Source: Salinivirga cyanobacteriivorans | Lineage (GTDB): Bacteria > Bacteroidota > Bacteroidia > Bacteroidales > Salinivirgaceae | Reading direction: 5' to 3' | NCBI RefSeq assembly: GCF_001443605.1 | Contig: NZ_CP013118.1 | Location: 2,305,501 to 2,369,500 of the forward strand | DNA: 64,000 bases | Shown here: positions 7,738 to 19,081 of the stretch, one piece after another | How the letters are laid out: every line of letters starts with the position of its first letter | Numbering within the stretch: the first letter of the stretch is position 1 | Made by a program: the position numbers and the translations under genes | The notes under the pieces: model-generated | What the model was told of the DNA's origin: nothing | Seen by the model: the letters and a program-made list of their open reading frames with translations, nothing else | The model's database searches: none

Positions 7738-9879
7738 TTATTCCTCCCGAATAAGTTCAAAATCAAGTTGTTTTTTCAACAAATTGGCTCCTGCAACCTG
7801 TATTCGTACTTCATCGCCCAATTGGTACTTACGTTTATGTTGATTTCCGATTATGGCCATCTCTTCTTCATCAAAGATATAATAATCATCGTCGAGCGAC
7901 TGCAATGAAACCAATCCTTCGCAACCATTTTCACTTACCTCAACGTACATTCCCCAATTGGTTACCCCGGAAATAATTCCATCGAACTCCTCTCCCATAT
8001 GATCCCGCATAAACTCTACCTGCTTGTATTTAATTGAGGCGCGCTCGGCCGCAACCGCTTTTTGTTCCATATCGGAGCAGTGGTCGCAACGGTCTTCTAA
8101 CTTTTGTATTGGATAAGATTTTGCCCCATCCAGATAGTCTGCTAACAGGCGATGCACCATCATATCGGGGTATCGGCGAATGGGTGAAGTAAAATGGGTG
8201 TAATAATCGAATGCCAGACCATAGTGCCCAATATTAAAAGTTGAATAAACAGCCTTGGCCATAGAACGCACCGACAGCACCTCAATAAGATGTCTGTAGG
8301 GTTTATCTTTGGCATCATCAATCATATTATTGAGCGACTTTGCAATTTTAGATTTGCTGTCGGTTTCTACCTGGTATCCAAATCTTTTTACAAATCGCGA
8401 AAGGTGCTGAAGTTTTTCAGGGTTGGGTTTATCGTGAATACGGTATACAAATGCCTTTTTACGGCCCTGCGACAACACTTTGATATGATTGGCAACAGTT
8501 CGGTTAGCAAGTAACATAAACTCCTCAATAAGTTGATTTGCCTCCTTACTGATTTTAAAATATACGCCAGTGGGTGTGCCGTCATCTTTAAGGTTAAACT
8601 TCACCTCTTTTCTTTCGAAATTAATGGAGCCTTCCTTATAGCGTTGTTTACGCAGTATTTGTGCAAGGTCATTAAGTTTCACCATTTCGTTGGCAAGTTT
8701 TCCTTCACCGGTTTCAATCATTTCCTGCGCATCTTCATAGGCCAGTCTGTGATCTGAGTTTATTATGGTACGGTCAATATAATATTTCAACACATTGGCC
8801 TCATCATCCATTTCAAAAACTACAGCAAAACAAAGTTTATCTTCATTTGGCCTAAGCGAGCACACACCATTGCTCAATCGCTCAGGGAGCATAGGCACAA
8901 CCCTGTCGACGAGATAAATGGAAGTAGCACGATCGTAGCCTTCCTTATCGAGCACAGTCCCGGGTGTAACGTAATGTGTTACATCGGCAATATGTACGCC
9001 CACTTCCCAATGGTTATTTTTTAGCCTTTTGATAGAGATGGCATCGTCAAAATCTTTAGCGTCGGCGGGGTCAATGGTAAAAGTAAGCACATCACGAAAA
9101 TCTGTGCGTTTTTTTATTTCTGATGCATCGATGACATCGGGAATTTTCTCCGCTTGCTCCAGCACTTTATCCGAAAACTTGAATGGCAACTCGAACTCGG
9201 CAAGTATGGCATGCATTTCGGCATTATGTTCGCCAGCCTGTCCCAGCACTTCAACAATTTTCCCAACGGGATTTTTTGCTTCAGCAGGCCACTCCTTAAT
9301 AGTGGCAACTACCTTATCGTTATCACGCGCTTCACCAATTGAAGCAGGTGGAATAAAAATATCATAAGGCATCTGTGGGCTATCCGGAATAAAAAAAGCA
9401 TAGTGTTTCGATACTTTTAAAATTCCGACGAATTGCTCTTTAGCCCGCTCAACAATTTCAATTACTTCCCCTTCGCTTATTTTACGCTTCCGGGCATAAA
9501 TAAAAACCTTCACAATATCGTTGTGCAGCGCATGATTCAAATTACCCTGCGATATCATAATCTCCTCCCCAATATCTTCGCTAATGAGTGTGGCCGGCCG
9601 TTTCCTGTTTAACTGTATACGCCCGGTGATATAGGCTCCGGCTTTATTGAGTTTATAACTCCCTCTTTTGGTCATTTTGGCCATTCCTTCGTTGGTCAAA
9701 TCATCCAAAGCCTTGTTAACAAGTATTCGTTTATCCTGTCCGGTTAGTCTGAGGGCTTTCCATACCTGCTTGTAGTTGAAGCTTTTATTAGGATTGTCCT
9801 CTAAAAACTGGACAACCATATTTTTTATTTGCCGTTTATTAAACGACTTTCCTTTTTTCTTCTTTTTCTTTTTTACCAT
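7738..9879 (-). CDS. rnr: Ribonuclease R
   Basis: 713-aa 3'-5' exoribonuclease of the RNB/RNase II family that degrades structured RNA. A lysine-rich N-terminus (KKKKKKKGK) is followed by a winged-helix segment, cold-shock domains, the RNB catalytic centre with DPADAKDFDDAIS (four Asp metal ligands, around residue 270), the HYTHFTSPIRRYPD motif, and a C-terminal S1 domain (FDGIISGVTNWGMYVEV). Full family length. Confidence 0.95.
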   Translation of the reverse strand: MVKKKKKKKGKSFNKRQIKNMVVQFLEDNPNKSFNYKQVWKALRLTGQDKRILVNKALDDLTNEGMAKMTKRGSYKLNKAGAYITGRIQLNRKRPATLISEDIGEEIMISQGNLNHALHNDIVKVFIYARKRKISEGEVIEIVERAKEQFVGILKVSKHYAFFIPDSPQMPYDIFIPPASIGEARDNDKVVATIKEWPAEAKNPVGKIVEVLGQAGEHNAEMHAILAEFELPFKFSDKVLEQAEKIPDVIDASEIKKRTDFRDVLTFTIDPADAKDFDDAISIKRLKNNHWEVGVHIADVTHYVTPGTVLDKEGYDRATSIYLVDRVVPMLPERLSNGVCSLRPNEDKLCFAVVFEMDDEANVLKYYIDRTIINSDHRLAYEDAQEMIETGEGKLANEMVKLNDLAQILRKQRYKEGSINFERKEVKFNLKDDGTPTGVYFKISKEANQLIEEFMLLANRTVANHIKVLSQGRKKAFVYRIHDKPNPEKLQHLSRFVKRFGYQVETDSKSKIAKSLNNMIDDAKDKPYRHLIEVLSVRSMAKAVYSTFNIGHYGLAFDYYTHFTSPIRRYPDMMVHRLLADYLDGAKSYPIQKLEDRCDHCSDMEQKAVAAERASIKYKQVEFMRDHMGEEFDGIISGVTNWGMYVEVSENGCEGLVSLQSLDDDYYIFDEEEMAIIGNQHKRKYQLGDEVRIQVAGANLLKKQLDFELIREE

Positions 9880-10041
9880 ATAGAAACATTTATGATATAC
9901 AAATTACTGAAAAATTCAATGAATTATTTCAGTTACCTGTATTAATTCGTATTTATTTAAAAAAACCCGGCAATTAAACAATATACCTTTGTTTTCCGCA
10001 AGTTTTTGCGAAATAAGCCATATCTGGTTTGGACGAAACAA

Positions 10042-10656
10042 TTAAATAGGATAAAGATAAATTGTGGTCAGCATTACCACAAAACCCAACGCAAAACCTC
10101 CTGCTATCTGTTTAATGGTATGGGCACCAAGAAACAACCTGGCTGTTCCCACCAATCCCGCGGCAACTATGGCCTGTATAAAAAAATGAGGGTTATGAGC
10201 ATGGTACAAATCTGAAAGCGCTAATATCATCCCAATCATGCCACCGAGGCCTGCTGCATGGGCTGAAATTTTCCATTTCACAGTAATAATAGATATAAAA
10301 AAAACAATAACAAATGCACCAAAAATGTACGATGAAATAAATCCCGGGGCATTAAGCCTATGCAATGTAAAAAACGAAAAGAAATAAAAAATTGCGGTAA
10401 CAAGAAACGGGACAAAGCGTTCCTGGGTTTGCGTCATTTCAAATGACTTTATCACTTTGCGAAGTAAAAAAAGTGACATCATGATGACCGGTAAAAGAAA
10501 TGTGCTCACAAAAACAATTAAATAGGTTACATCCTGCCCTTTTTGCGGCATCATACTCATATAATACGATGAACTGAAAATAACAAACAAACCTAATGTT
10601 GGCATCAACACAGGGTGAAATATTATGGATATAGCTTTGGCTAATTGTTTTAACAT
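10042..10656 (-). CDS. PAP2-like integral membrane protein
   Basis: 204-aa protein with about six hydrophobic segments. The C-terminal ARLFLGAHTIKQIAGG resembles the SRxxxxxHxxxD motif of PAP2 phosphatases, with the last Asp replaced, so catalytic activity is uncertain. It abuts rpoN: its start codon follows the rpoN stop by no bases, so it is probably translated from the same message. A role in recycling lipid phosphates is possible but not shown. Confidence 0.7.
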   Translation of the reverse strand: MLKQLAKAISIIFHPVLMPTLGLFVIFSSSYYMSMMPQKGQDVTYLIVFVSTFLLPVIMMSLFLLRKVIKSFEMTQTQERFVPFLVTAIFYFFSFFTLHRLNAPGFISSYIFGAFVIVFFISIITVKWKISAHAAGLGGMIGMILALSDLYHAHNPHFFIQAIVAAGLVGTARLFLGAHTIKQIAGGFALGFVVMLTTIYLYPI

Positions 10657-12108
10657 TTACACTTCCTTTCTCAAACGGGCTACGGGTATATCAAGCTGCT
10701 CCCGGTATTTTGCTACTGTACGCCGTGCAATTTTGTAGCCTTTATCCTTCAAAATATTTGTGAGTTTTTCGTCGGTAAGTGGCTTGCTCTTACTCTCGTT
10801 AGTTATACAATCTTTTAGAATGTTTTTAATTTCACGCGTTGATACCTCTTCGCCGTCTTCAGTTTGCATTCCCTCAGAAAAGAATGATTTTAATGGAAAT
10901 ATACCAAAATCGGTTTGAATATACTTACTGTTGGCTACACGTGAGATTGTTGAAATGTCGAGGCCTGTCTCTTCTGCTATATCTTTCAGGATCATTGGTT
11001 TAAGCTTACGCTCATCCCCATCCTGAAAATATTCGTACTGGTATTCCAGAATTGCATTCATCGTAAGTAAAAGTGTGGCCTGTCTTTGCTGAATAGCATC
11101 AATAAACCAGCGGGCCGAATCCAGTTTCTGCTTTACAAAGGTTATGGCTTCTTTATCCTGTTTGGTTCGGCTCTTTTTGTCTTTGGCAAACGCCTTTAAC
11201 ATATCGGCGTAGGTTTGGCTCACATGGAGTTCAGGTACGTTTCGTGAATTCAGCGACAACTCAAGTTTACCATTATTATTATCAAGTATAAAGTCGGGGA
11301 TTATGGCATGTACATTGGCTGCAGAGGGATCGCTGAATGCGCCACCCGGTTTTGGATTCAAATGCAAAATTTCGTCGAGTGCTTCCTTAAGCTGATCGCG
11401 ACTTATATTGAGACGCTTTATAATTTTTTCGTAGTGTTTTTTAGTAAACTCTACAAAATGGTGTCTCAATATTTTTTCGGCATATTTCACCGACTCTTTA
11501 TCAAAATCTTTCCTTTCAATTTGTAAAAGGAGGCATTCCTGCAAGTCTCTGGCGCCTACGCCGGGTGGATCTAGCTCCTGAATTTTCTTGAGCAACATAA
11601 AAAGATCGGTCTCATTGGTGCGAATACCCTGTGAAAAGGCAAGGTCATCGACTATACTTTTAAGATTGCGCCTTAGGTACCCATCATCATCTATATTGCC
11701 TATAATATACTCGGCCAATGTGCGTTTCTCCTCATCCAAACTAACCTTAAGACTAAGCTGATTACGCAAAAACTCATGAAACGATGCCCCTTCGGAGTAT
11801 GGTATTTCCGTATGTTCATCGTCTTTGGAATAATTGGAGGCCTGTAGCTTATAATTCGGTATTTCATCGTCTTCTATGTAATCGTCCATAGAAAACTCAT
11901 CTCCCGAATCATCTTCCTGGTAGTCGTCTTCCTGCTGGTATTCATCCTCATAATTATCATTCCCCTCTTCGAGTGCAGGATTTTCTTCAATCTCCTTTTT
12001 TACCCTTTGCTCAAGCTGCAACGTAGGTACCTCCAGCAGCTTAATTAATTGAATTTGCTGCGGCGATAACTTTTGCAATAATTTTTGCTGTAAACTTTGC
12101 TTAAGCAT
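10657..12108 (-). CDS. rpoN: RNA polymerase sigma-54 factor
   Basis: 483-aa sigma-54. The glutamine/leucine-rich region I is at the N-terminus (LKQSLQQKLLQKLSPQQIQL), followed by an acidic region II (residues about 50-90), the core-binding domain, a helix-turn-helix (DISTISRVANSKYIQ) and the RpoN box ARRTVAKYRE near the C-terminus, which reads the -24 promoter element. It directs transcription that depends on AAA+ activators; none is encoded in this window. Confidence 0.97.
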   Translation of the reverse strand: MLKQSLQQKLLQKLSPQQIQLIKLLEVPTLQLEQRVKKEIEENPALEEGNDNYEDEYQQEDDYQEDDSGDEFSMDDYIEDDEIPNYKLQASNYSKDDEHTEIPYSEGASFHEFLRNQLSLKVSLDEEKRTLAEYIIGNIDDDGYLRRNLKSIVDDLAFSQGIRTNETDLFMLLKKIQELDPPGVGARDLQECLLLQIERKDFDKESVKYAEKILRHHFVEFTKKHYEKIIKRLNISRDQLKEALDEILHLNPKPGGAFSDPSAANVHAIIPDFILDNNNGKLELSLNSRNVPELHVSQTYADMLKAFAKDKKSRTKQDKEAITFVKQKLDSARWFIDAIQQRQATLLLTMNAILEYQYEYFQDGDERKLKPMILKDIAEETGLDISTISRVANSKYIQTDFGIFPLKSFFSEGMQTEDGEEVSTREIKNILKDCITNESKSKPLTDEKLTNILKDKGYKIARRTVAKYREQLDIPVARLRKEV

Positions 12109-12166
12109 GGGGCTCTTTTATTCTATTTAACGATTATCTATCGATTTGGTTTGTAGCTAAAATTAA

Positions 12167-13606
12167 TTAAAATTCTGCACTTTTCGGAAAGCGTGGGAAA
12201 GGAATTACGTCTCTGATATTGGTCATTCCTGTTACAAACAACATAAGTCGCTCAAATCCAAGACCAAACCCGGCATGGGGAACAGTTCCGTATTTACGGG
12301 TATCGAGGAACCACCACATTGTTTCCTCAGGTATATTCATCTCTTTTATGCGCTTCATGAGTTTGTCGTAATTTTCCTCACGCTGCGAACCTCCTATAAT
12401 CTCGCCAATTTGAGGAAAAAGAACATCCATTGCGGCAACAGTTTTATCATCATCATTCTGCTTCATGTAGAATGCTTTTATGTTTTTAGGATAATCGGTT
12501 ATAATCACCGGTTTTTTAAAATGTTTTTCAACCAAATACCGTTCATGCTCCGATTGAATATCGGCACCCCACTCCTCAATCACGTAATTAAATTTTTTCT
12601 TTTTATTGGGTTTCGAATTTTTCAAAATATTAATGGCATCGGTATAGGTAATGCGCTCAAAATTATTTTCAAGCACAAAGTTAAGCTTTTCTATCAGTGG
12701 CATTGAACGCTCATTCTCGGGCTTCTGCTTGTCCTCATTTGCCAGGCGTTGTTGTAAAAACTCCAGATCTTCTTTGCAGTTGTCCAGCGCATATTGCACC
12801 AAATATTTGAGCATATCTTCTGCCAGGTCCATATTATCAACGATATCGGCAAACGCTACCTCAGGTTCAATCATCCAGAACTCGGCAAGGTGACGGCTGG
12901 TATTACTATTTTCGGCCCTGAAAGTGGGGCCAAAAGTATAAACCTGCGACATGGCTAATGCAGCTAATTCAGCTTCGAGCTGACCTGAAACAGTTAAATT
13001 CGTGGCTTTGCCGAAGAAATCTTTACTAAAATCAATTTCTCCGTCCTCTGTTTTTGGCGGGTTTTGAAGGTCCAGTGTTGTAACCTGAAACATTTCTCCG
13101 GCACCTTCGGCATCGCTACCGGTAACAATGGGTGAATGGATATTGTAGAACCCACGATCGTTGAAAAACTTGTGTATAGCAAATATCATATGGTGGCGAA
13201 CCCGGGTTATGGCGCCAAAAAGATTGGTACGGAAACGTAAATGGGCATTTTCTCTTAAAAACTCCAGGCTATGGCGCTTTGGCTGAATTGGAAAATGATC
13301 TGGATCAGCTTCTCCTAATACATCTATGTTACCGGCCTGAATTTCGTTGATTTGTCCTTTTCCCTGAGACTCAACAAGCTCACCTACAACCTTAAGCGCT
13401 GCACCGGTATGAATACGCTCGGTAACATCAGCCGGAATTTTTTCTGCATCGGCTACTATCTGCATATTCTTTAAACACGAACCATCATTTAATGCAATAA
13501 ATGACACATTTTTACTTCGTCTGATGGTTTTTACCCATCCCATTATGGTTACTTCTTTCCCGAACTCTTTTGACTCTAAAAGTTCACTAATGCGGATTCG
13601 CTTCAT
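12167..13606 (-). CDS. asnS: Asparaginyl-tRNA synthetase
   Basis: 479-aa class II aminoacyl-tRNA synthetase that charges tRNA-Asn. An N-terminal OB-fold anticodon-binding domain ([19 protein letters not shown]) precedes the catalytic core with motif 2 [16 protein letters not shown] and motif 3 [15 protein letters not shown]. The length and termination ([11 protein letters not shown]) are typical. cysS lies just upstream on the same strand, 22 bp away. Confidence 0.97.
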   Translation of the reverse strand: MKRIRISELLESKEFGKEVTIMGWVKTIRRSKNVSFIALNDGSCLKNMQIVADAEKIPADVTERIHTGAALKVVGELVESQGKGQINEIQAGNIDVLGEADPDHFPIQPKRHSLEFLRENAHLRFRTNLFGAITRVRHHMIFAIHKFFNDRGFYNIHSPIVTGSDAEGAGEMFQVTTLDLQNPPKTEDGEIDFSKDFFGKATNLTVSGQLEAELAALAMSQVYTFGPTFRAENSNTSRHLAEFWMIEPEVAFADIVDNMDLAEDMLKYLVQYALDNCKEDLEFLQQRLANEDKQKPENERSMPLIEKLNFVLENNFERITYTDAINILKNSKPNKKKKFNYVIEEWGADIQSEHERYLVEKHFKKPVIITDYPKNIKAFYMKQNDDDKTVAAMDVLFPQIGEIIGGSQREENYDKLMKRIKEMNIPEETMWWFLDTRKYGTVPHAGFGLGFERLMLFVTGMTNIRDVIPFPRFPKSAEF

Positions 13607-13628
13607 ATTTATTGTTTTTCGTTATTTT

Positions 13629-15107
13629 TTACTCTACTATTTCCCATTCAAAACCGTCCTTTTTGTCTTTTACAACAACTCCGATTTCTTTAAGTTGATC
13701 GCGTATTTTATCAGCTGTGGCATAGTCTTTAGCTGCTTTGGCCTCGCTGCGCAAATTAAGCAACAGGGTTATCACCTCATTAAGCTTATCATTGCCAACA
13801 CTTTGCTCTTTTTCTGTTTCGTTTGTTAAGCCCAGCACATCAAAAACAAACTGTTTCACAAAATCACTCAAGCTGGTAAGGTCGGCTTGCGTAGCTTTAT
13901 GATGCCCATCGTGTATTGCATTGATCCATTTTACTCCTTCAAATAAATGAGCCAGGGCCACGGGGGTATTCAAATCATCGTGCATGGCATTCCAGGTATC
14001 TGCAATAAGCTTATCAACATCAATTGTGCTGCTATCTGAGGCTTTGAGCCCGGGCAACAAATCTATTGCTTTCATTAAACGATCTAAACCTTTTTGCGCT
14101 GCCTGCAGGGCTTCGTTACTAAAATCAAGCGTGCTGCGGTAATGTGCCTGAAGAATAAAGAACCTAACTGTCATGGGTGAATATGCCTGCTCGAGCAGTT
14201 CATGTTTACCGCTGAAGAGTTCATTCAGGGTAATAAAATTACCCAATGACTTACCCATTTTTTGACCATTAATGGTTATTAGATTATTGTGCATCCAATA
14301 ATTGACTGATTCTTTGCCATATGCACCAACACTCTGGGCTATTTCTGCTTCATGGTGCGGAAATTTCAAATCAGCTCCTCCTCCGTGTATATCAAAGGTC
14401 TCTCCAAGGTACTTTGTGCTCATAGCTGTACACTCCATGTGCCATCCGGGCACGCCATCGCTCCAAGGGGCTTCCCATCGCATAAGATGCGTGTGGTCGG
14501 CCTTTTTCCACAATGCAAAATCGGCACTACTCTTTTTCTCCGATTGCCCTTCGAGCTCACGGGTATTCTCAAGCATGTCTTCAAGTTTGCGTCCTGATAG
14601 TTTTCCGTAATCGTGGTCTTTGGCATATTTTTCCACATCGAAATAGACTGATCCCTCTGCTTCATAACCGTAACCCTGCTCAACAATTCTTTTTACCGCA
14701 TCGATTTGCTCCATAATATGACCGGTTGCACGGGGTTCGATACTGGGTGGCAGCGTATTGAGTTGCTCCATATTTTTATGGTAGCCTACAGTGTACTGCT
14801 GCACAATCTCCATAGGCTCAAGTTGCTCAAGGCGTGCCTTTTTCTCAATTTTATCTTCTCCTTCATCAGCATCGTCTACAAGGTGGCCAACATCTGTTAT
14901 GTTTCGCACATAGCGTACTTTATAACCCAAATGTTTGAGATAACGAAACAGCAGATCAAATGTAATGGCCGGCCGGGCATGTCCTAAATGGGCTTCACCG
15001 TATACAGTCGGACCACACACATACATACCCACATAACCGGGGGTTATAGGTTTAAAAGTTTCTTTCTTTCGACTCAGTGTATTATAAATTGTAAAATCCT
15101 GCGGCAT
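13629..15107 (-). CDS. cysS: Cysteinyl-tRNA synthetase
   Basis: 492-aa class I synthetase. The HIGH-type motif appears as [10 protein letters not shown] (residues about 36-45), the KMSKS loop as [10 protein letters not shown], and zinc ligands include the Cys in YVCGPTVYG and the WHMECTAMS segment. It is of normal family length and appears cotranscribed with asnS downstream. Confidence 0.97.
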   Translation of the reverse strand: MPQDFTIYNTLSRKKETFKPITPGYVGMYVCGPTVYGEAHLGHARPAITFDLLFRYLKHLGYKVRYVRNITDVGHLVDDADEGEDKIEKKARLEQLEPMEIVQQYTVGYHKNMEQLNTLPPSIEPRATGHIMEQIDAVKRIVEQGYGYEAEGSVYFDVEKYAKDHDYGKLSGRKLEDMLENTRELEGQSEKKSSADFALWKKADHTHLMRWEAPWSDGVPGWHMECTAMSTKYLGETFDIHGGGADLKFPHHEAEIAQSVGAYGKESVNYWMHNNLITINGQKMGKSLGNFITLNELFSGKHELLEQAYSPMTVRFFILQAHYRSTLDFSNEALQAAQKGLDRLMKAIDLLPGLKASDSSTIDVDKLIADTWNAMHDDLNTPVALAHLFEGVKWINAIHDGHHKATQADLTSLSDFVKQFVFDVLGLTNETEKEQSVGNDKLNEVITLLLNLRSEAKAAKDYATADKIRDQLKEIGVVVKDKKDGFEWEIVE

Positions 15108-15250
15108 AGTTGTCTATTTGATTAATTTGGATTAGAGCACAAAATTATAAAGCTTCCGCAATAAATTAATGCTTATGGCATGATAATTTCAAATTAGCTG
15201 AATAACAAAAGTTTTGATTGAAGATAAACACCTAAATTCTTTTACAACAG

Positions 15251-16111
15251 TTAATTTTCAGGTGTTTTTTCGGTGGGAGTAGTATCCTGATCATCATATT
15301 CAATAACTTTCACAACCTTTTTCTCCTCAAGCACCTTGGTCATGTATCTATTGCCATTTACATCATAAAAGTGCCATTTGCCATTATACAATTCACCGTC
15401 TTTAAAATATCCGCGTTGCAACAGCAAACCTGTAGGGCCAATTTTCCGGTATTGCCCGGTAAAAGTTAATTTTTCAGACTTTTTCTTCACAATCTCGCCC
15501 CCGGGCTTTTCGCCCTTTTCAAAATTACTACTTTGCCCCTGCTTATAATTTCCCTCTTCAAACACTTTTTCGGATTTTACTGTACCATCTTTATAATATT
15601 CCGTAAGTGTTCCGGTTTTTTTGCCGTCTTTCCAGGTACCATTAATCATCAAATCACCCGATTCATAGTAATAATTTTGCTCTCCGGTACGCTCTCCCTC
15701 TCCATTATAAAAGAACTCGTATGACAATTTCCCGTTTTCATGGTAATACCTGTATTCTCCGACCCAATGCTTTACAACCCATTTCCCTTCTTCTCTTATT
15801 ATGCCATTTTTGTAATAAAATCTTGCAGGGCCAATTGTTTTTCCTTTTTGATAAGTAACTTCATGTTTTCGGGTACCACTTTGGTAATATTTCACCCAAA
15901 GCCCGACACGTTTATTATTAACAAATTCACCACGCATTTTTACCTGGGTACGAGCATCATCGTAAAAATAAATCCATTGTCCCTGTTTCCGCATCTGTGC
16001 ATCTACACGATTAATCGTATCTCCTTTGTAAAGCTCATATACCTGGGCGTTGCTTTGATAGCAAGCTACGGCAAAAAGCAGCAACAAAGAGATATGAATG
16101 AACCTGTGCAT
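15251..16111 (-). CDS. Exported MORN-repeat (YwqK-like) protein
   Basis: 286-aa protein with a signal peptide ending near SNAQ (residues about 1-22), then a series of about eight MORN-type repeats such as GLWVKYYQSGTRKHEV and GEYRYYHENGKLSYE. Automated pipelines label the family YwqK antitoxin, but exported members in Bacteroidota have no established function. It stands alone between lpxD and cysS, with about 140 bp of AT-rich sequence on its downstream side containing nothing I recognise. Confidence 0.85.
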   Translation of the reverse strand: MHRFIHISLLLLFAVACYQSNAQVYELYKGDTINRVDAQMRKQGQWIYFYDDARTQVKMRGEFVNNKRVGLWVKYYQSGTRKHEVTYQKGKTIGPARFYYKNGIIREEGKWVVKHWVGEYRYYHENGKLSYEFFYNGEGERTGEQNYYYESGDLMINGTWKDGKKTGTLTEYYKDGTVKSEKVFEEGNYKQGQSSNFEKGEKPGGEIVKKKSEKLTFTGQYRKIGPTGLLLQRGYFKDGELYNGKWHFYDVNGNRYMTKVLEEKKVVKVIEYDDQDTTPTEKTPEN

Positions 16112-16132
16112 AAGCGTTTAATGCATCAATAT

Positions 16133-17158
16133 TTAATTATTAATTTTTTGCTCCAAATCATTTAATTTACGCCAAAGCTCGGGTAAATTCCTGTACACAG
16201 CCATGGCCTTACGTTCGCGGATATAGCTAATAGCAGGTGAGCCAAGCACTGTTTGGTTATCTTTTATGTTTCCACTAATTCCGGCCTGTGCACCGGCTTT
16301 TACATTATCACCAATATTAATATGGCCGGCTAAACCAACCTGTCCGCCAAACATGCAATCCTTACCTATTTTGGTCGATCCGCTGATTCCAACCTGTGAG
16401 GCCATAACCGTGTGGTGACCAATTTCTACGTTGTGGGCAACCTGAATAAGGTTATCGAGTTTTACGCCTTCACGAATAATTGTTGAACCCATCGTAGCCC
16501 GGTCAATACAGGTATTGGCCCCAATCTCCACATGATCTTCGAGCACTACATTGCCAATTTGCGGTATTTTCTGATAGTTTTCGCCTTTTTTGGGTGCAAA
16601 CCCAAAACCATCGGCCCCAATAACGGCTCCTGCATGTATAGTTACCTGTTTCCCTATAACACAATCGTGATAGATTTTTACCCCCGGGTAAATAACTGTA
16701 CCCGCTCCAATAGTTACATTATTGCCTACATAAGCCTGCGCATGAATTTGCACACGATCGCCAATTTTAGCATTCTTGCCAATAACAGCATATGTATCTA
16801 CAAATACTTTTTCTCCGACTTTGGCAGTTTCATCAATTTTACTCATTGAATCAATGCCCTCAGGAACAGGTTTAGCTTGCTCGTACATAGTCAGTAGCGT
16901 GGCAAATGCCTGATAAGCATCGGGTACTTTAATAAGTGCAGCCTTAACTGGTTTCTCCGGCTTAAAATCCTCATTCACAATCACAATACTGGCCTCAGTA
17001 CCATAAATATATTCAGTATATTTCGGATTAGATAAAAAACTAAGTGTTCCGGGTTTTCCCTGTTCTATTGGCGCCACATTATTCACTTTCACATTTTCAT
17101 CGCCTTCAACTTTTCCCTGAAGTGCTTCAGCTATTTGGGCGGCTGTAAATTCCATCAT
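16133..17158 (-). CDS. lpxD: UDP-3-O-acylglucosamine N-acyltransferase
   Basis: 341-aa LpxD, third step of lipid A synthesis, adding a hydroxyacyl chain from ACP to UDP-3-O-acylglucosamine. The N-terminal uridine-binding domain (residues 1-100) is followed by a left-handed beta-helix of hexapeptide repeats, with the catalytic region [18 protein letters not shown]. The C-terminal helix is short. Adjacent HD-hydrolase and lpxD genes on one strand are common in Bacteroidota. Confidence 0.96.
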   Translation of the reverse strand: MMEFTAAQIAEALQGKVEGDENVKVNNVAPIEQGKPGTLSFLSNPKYTEYIYGTEASIVIVNEDFKPEKPVKAALIKVPDAYQAFATLLTMYEQAKPVPEGIDSMSKIDETAKVGEKVFVDTYAVIGKNAKIGDRVQIHAQAYVGNNVTIGAGTVIYPGVKIYHDCVIGKQVTIHAGAVIGADGFGFAPKKGENYQKIPQIGNVVLEDHVEIGANTCIDRATMGSTIIREGVKLDNLIQVAHNVEIGHHTVMASQVGISGSTKIGKDCMFGGQVGLAGHINIGDNVKAGAQAGISGNIKDNQTVLGSPAISYIRERKAMAVYRNLPELWRKLNDLEQKINN

Positions 17159-17231
17159 TGGGTTTATCTTTTAAATATGCTTTTGATTCAAATTATGTAT
17201 CACTCAAGTGTTCACAACAAAAGTAATAAAA

Positions 17232-18455
17232 TTAGGCTAATTCTCGCGGGAAGCAAAGGAAGTATTTTTTAACGGTTTGCGACAAAATCTCATGGTCAAA
17301 CATGTCTGAAACATCGGCCAAATCCGAAGTTGAACCATCTTTATTCAGCACCTTGATAATTCCGCTATCAGGTTTATAAGCATTATTGGTCAGCATATCG
17401 GAAACAACGAAATAAGCTGCCTCCTCCAGAGCAAGCTTAAAGGTTTCTGATACACGCTGTTTTAGTCGGGCTATCTCTTCTGTTGTAAATGGCTCACTTT
17501 GCAACCTTATTTTAAATAAATTACGCTGAATATACATGGCACATAACCGGCTCAAAACAGGATCTGCGTCATACTGCCAAATTTTTAATGAGGCCGTCAT
17601 ATCATCGTCATCCAACATGGCAAAATGTTGCAGCATTTTATCATCTAAAACAAATTGTGTGTTCGAGAGGAAAAAAATTAAAGCCGGTGGCCCCCACAAC
17701 TTTTTGCCTTTCATTGTAAGTTCCCTGGCGCGAATTATAATATTGCGTAAAAGCATTTCAGAAGACACCACGGTTTTGTGCAAATACACCTGCCAGTACA
17801 TTAGGCGTCTGGCAATTAAAAACTTCTCTACCGAATAAATACCTTTTATATCGACCACCAACTCATCGTCAACAACGTTGAGCATTTTTATGATGCGATC
17901 GGTGCTGATTACCCCTTCAGAAACACCTGTAAAAAAACTATCACGTTTCAGGTAATCCAGTCGGTCAGCATCAAGCTGGGAACTCACCAATGCGTGCAAA
18001 AATTTATGTCTGTAGGCTCCTGAAAATATTTCAATGGCCTTATCAAGGGCCCCATTGTATTTCCTGTTAAAAAACTGCATGTAGGCCAATGAAAGTTCTT
18101 CGTGCCTGATATTGGGTACGATTAAATCTTCCAAAGCGTGAGAAAAGGGACCATGGCCAATATCATGCAGCAATATAGCCGCCAATACTGCTTCTGATTC
18201 CTGATCAGAAACGGAAACACTTTTTTCTTTAAGTATTGACAAAGCTGTATTGGTAAGATGAAAGCTTCCCAACGTGTGTAGAAACCTGGTGTGCGTAGCT
18301 CCCGGATAAACCAGGTAACTCATTCCAAGTTGGCGAATTCGGCGTAGCCGCTGAAAATAAGGATGGTGTATGATTTCGTAAAGCAGTCCATCTGGAATAT
18401 TTATAAAGCCATAAACCGGGTCGTTAAGAATTTTTCGGTTGCGTATTATTGACAT
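17232..18455 (-). CDS. HD-domain phosphohydrolase (dGTPase/SAMHD1-like)
   Basis: About 407-aa HD superfamily protein. Metal-binding residues are seen in THTRFLHTLG (His) and LLHDIGHGPFSHALE (the HD pair), with the third Asp in SQLDADRLDYLKRDS. Related proteins hydrolyse dNTPs or other phosphate esters. An upstream TTG would add nine residues (SSIQNHCF); the ATG at 18455 opens at SIIRNRKILNDPVYGF, the usual family beginning, so I chose it. Confidence 0.85.
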   Translation of the reverse strand: MSIIRNRKILNDPVYGFINIPDGLLYEIIHHPYFQRLRRIRQLGMSYLVYPGATHTRFLHTLGSFHLTNTALSILKEKSVSVSDQESEAVLAAILLHDIGHGPFSHALEDLIVPNIRHEELSLAYMQFFNRKYNGALDKAIEIFSGAYRHKFLHALVSSQLDADRLDYLKRDSFFTGVSEGVISTDRIIKMLNVVDDELVVDIKGIYSVEKFLIARRLMYWQVYLHKTVVSSEMLLRNIIIRARELTMKGKKLWGPPALIFFLSNTQFVLDDKMLQHFAMLDDDDMTASLKIWQYDADPVLSRLCAMYIQRNLFKIRLQSEPFTTEEIARLKQRVSETFKLALEEAAYFVVSDMLTNNAYKPDSGIIKVLNKDGSTSDLADVSDMFDHEILSQTVKKYFLCFPRELA

Positions 18456-18536
18456 AAAACAATGGTTTTGAATTGAAGACATAAAGTTAAAATCATTAAT
18501 TTTCAGACAAATATTTTTTTTGTTTTTATTTATTTG

Positions 18537-18544
18537 TATTTTTG
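18537..18544 (+). promoter_or_regulatory. Likely -7 box of the rimP-nusA promoter
   Basis: TATTTTTG matches the Bacteroidota -7 consensus TAnnTTTG and lies 59 bp before the rimP start. A TTTG at 18519-18522 could be the -33 element, though the 14-bp spacer is shorter than the usual 19-21, so the pairing is uncertain. Confidence 0.4.
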
Positions 18545-18603
18545 CACCGTAAAACGCAAGAAAAAGTTTTTGGGGGGCAATAGTCCCCTAATTTTTTATC
18601 ATT

Positions 18604-19068
18604 ATGTTAGACAAAACAACCATAACGAAGATTGTTAATGAGGCTATTGAGGACACTGATAGTTTTTTGGTAGAAATAAAAGCAACCAATGACAATAAAA
18701 TCTTCGTATACATAGATGGGTTCGAGGGCATGCCGATAGATGAATGTGTTCGGGTATCAAGATTCATTGAATCAAAACTCGATCGCGATCAGGAAGATTT
18801 CGAATTGCAGGTTTCTTCGCCCGGGCTCGACCAACCATTTAAGGTTATTGAGCAATACGAGAAACATAAGGGAGAGGAAGTAAGAGTGATTTTAAAGGAC
18901 GGTACCACATTTGAGGGTAAAATCACAGAAGTTAAAGAGAATGAAATTGTCTTGCAGTACGAAGAAACCTACAAAGAACCCGGTAAAAAGAAAAAAGAAA
19001 AAAAGATAAATAATGAGGCCATATCGCTGGAGCATATAGCCTCGGCGAAAACAATCATTCGTTTTTAA
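18604..19068 (+). CDS. rimP: Ribosome maturation factor RimP
   Basis: 154-aa protein needed for assembly of the 30S subunit. Two domains are seen: an alpha/beta N-terminal part with DECVRVSRFIESKLD and QVSSPGLDQPF, then a C-terminal SH3-like barrel (VRVILKDGTTFEGKITEV). It starts the standard rimP-nusA-infB cluster, with nusA 13 bp downstream. Confidence 0.95.
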   Translation: MLDKTTITKIVNEAIEDTDSFLVEIKATNDNKIFVYIDGFEGMPIDECVRVSRFIESKLDRDQEDFELQVSSPGLDQPFKVIEQYEKHKGEEVRVILKDGTTFEGKITEVKENEIVLQYEETYKEPGKKKKEKKINNEAISLEHIASAKTIIRF

Positions 19069-19081
19069 AAAATTTGTAACC

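Noticed and set aside
9984..9991. TACCTTTG, a good -7 box on the + strand between rnr and the PAP2-like gene
   Set aside because: No + strand gene or clear RNA follows and no -33 element is seen, so it is probably a chance match.
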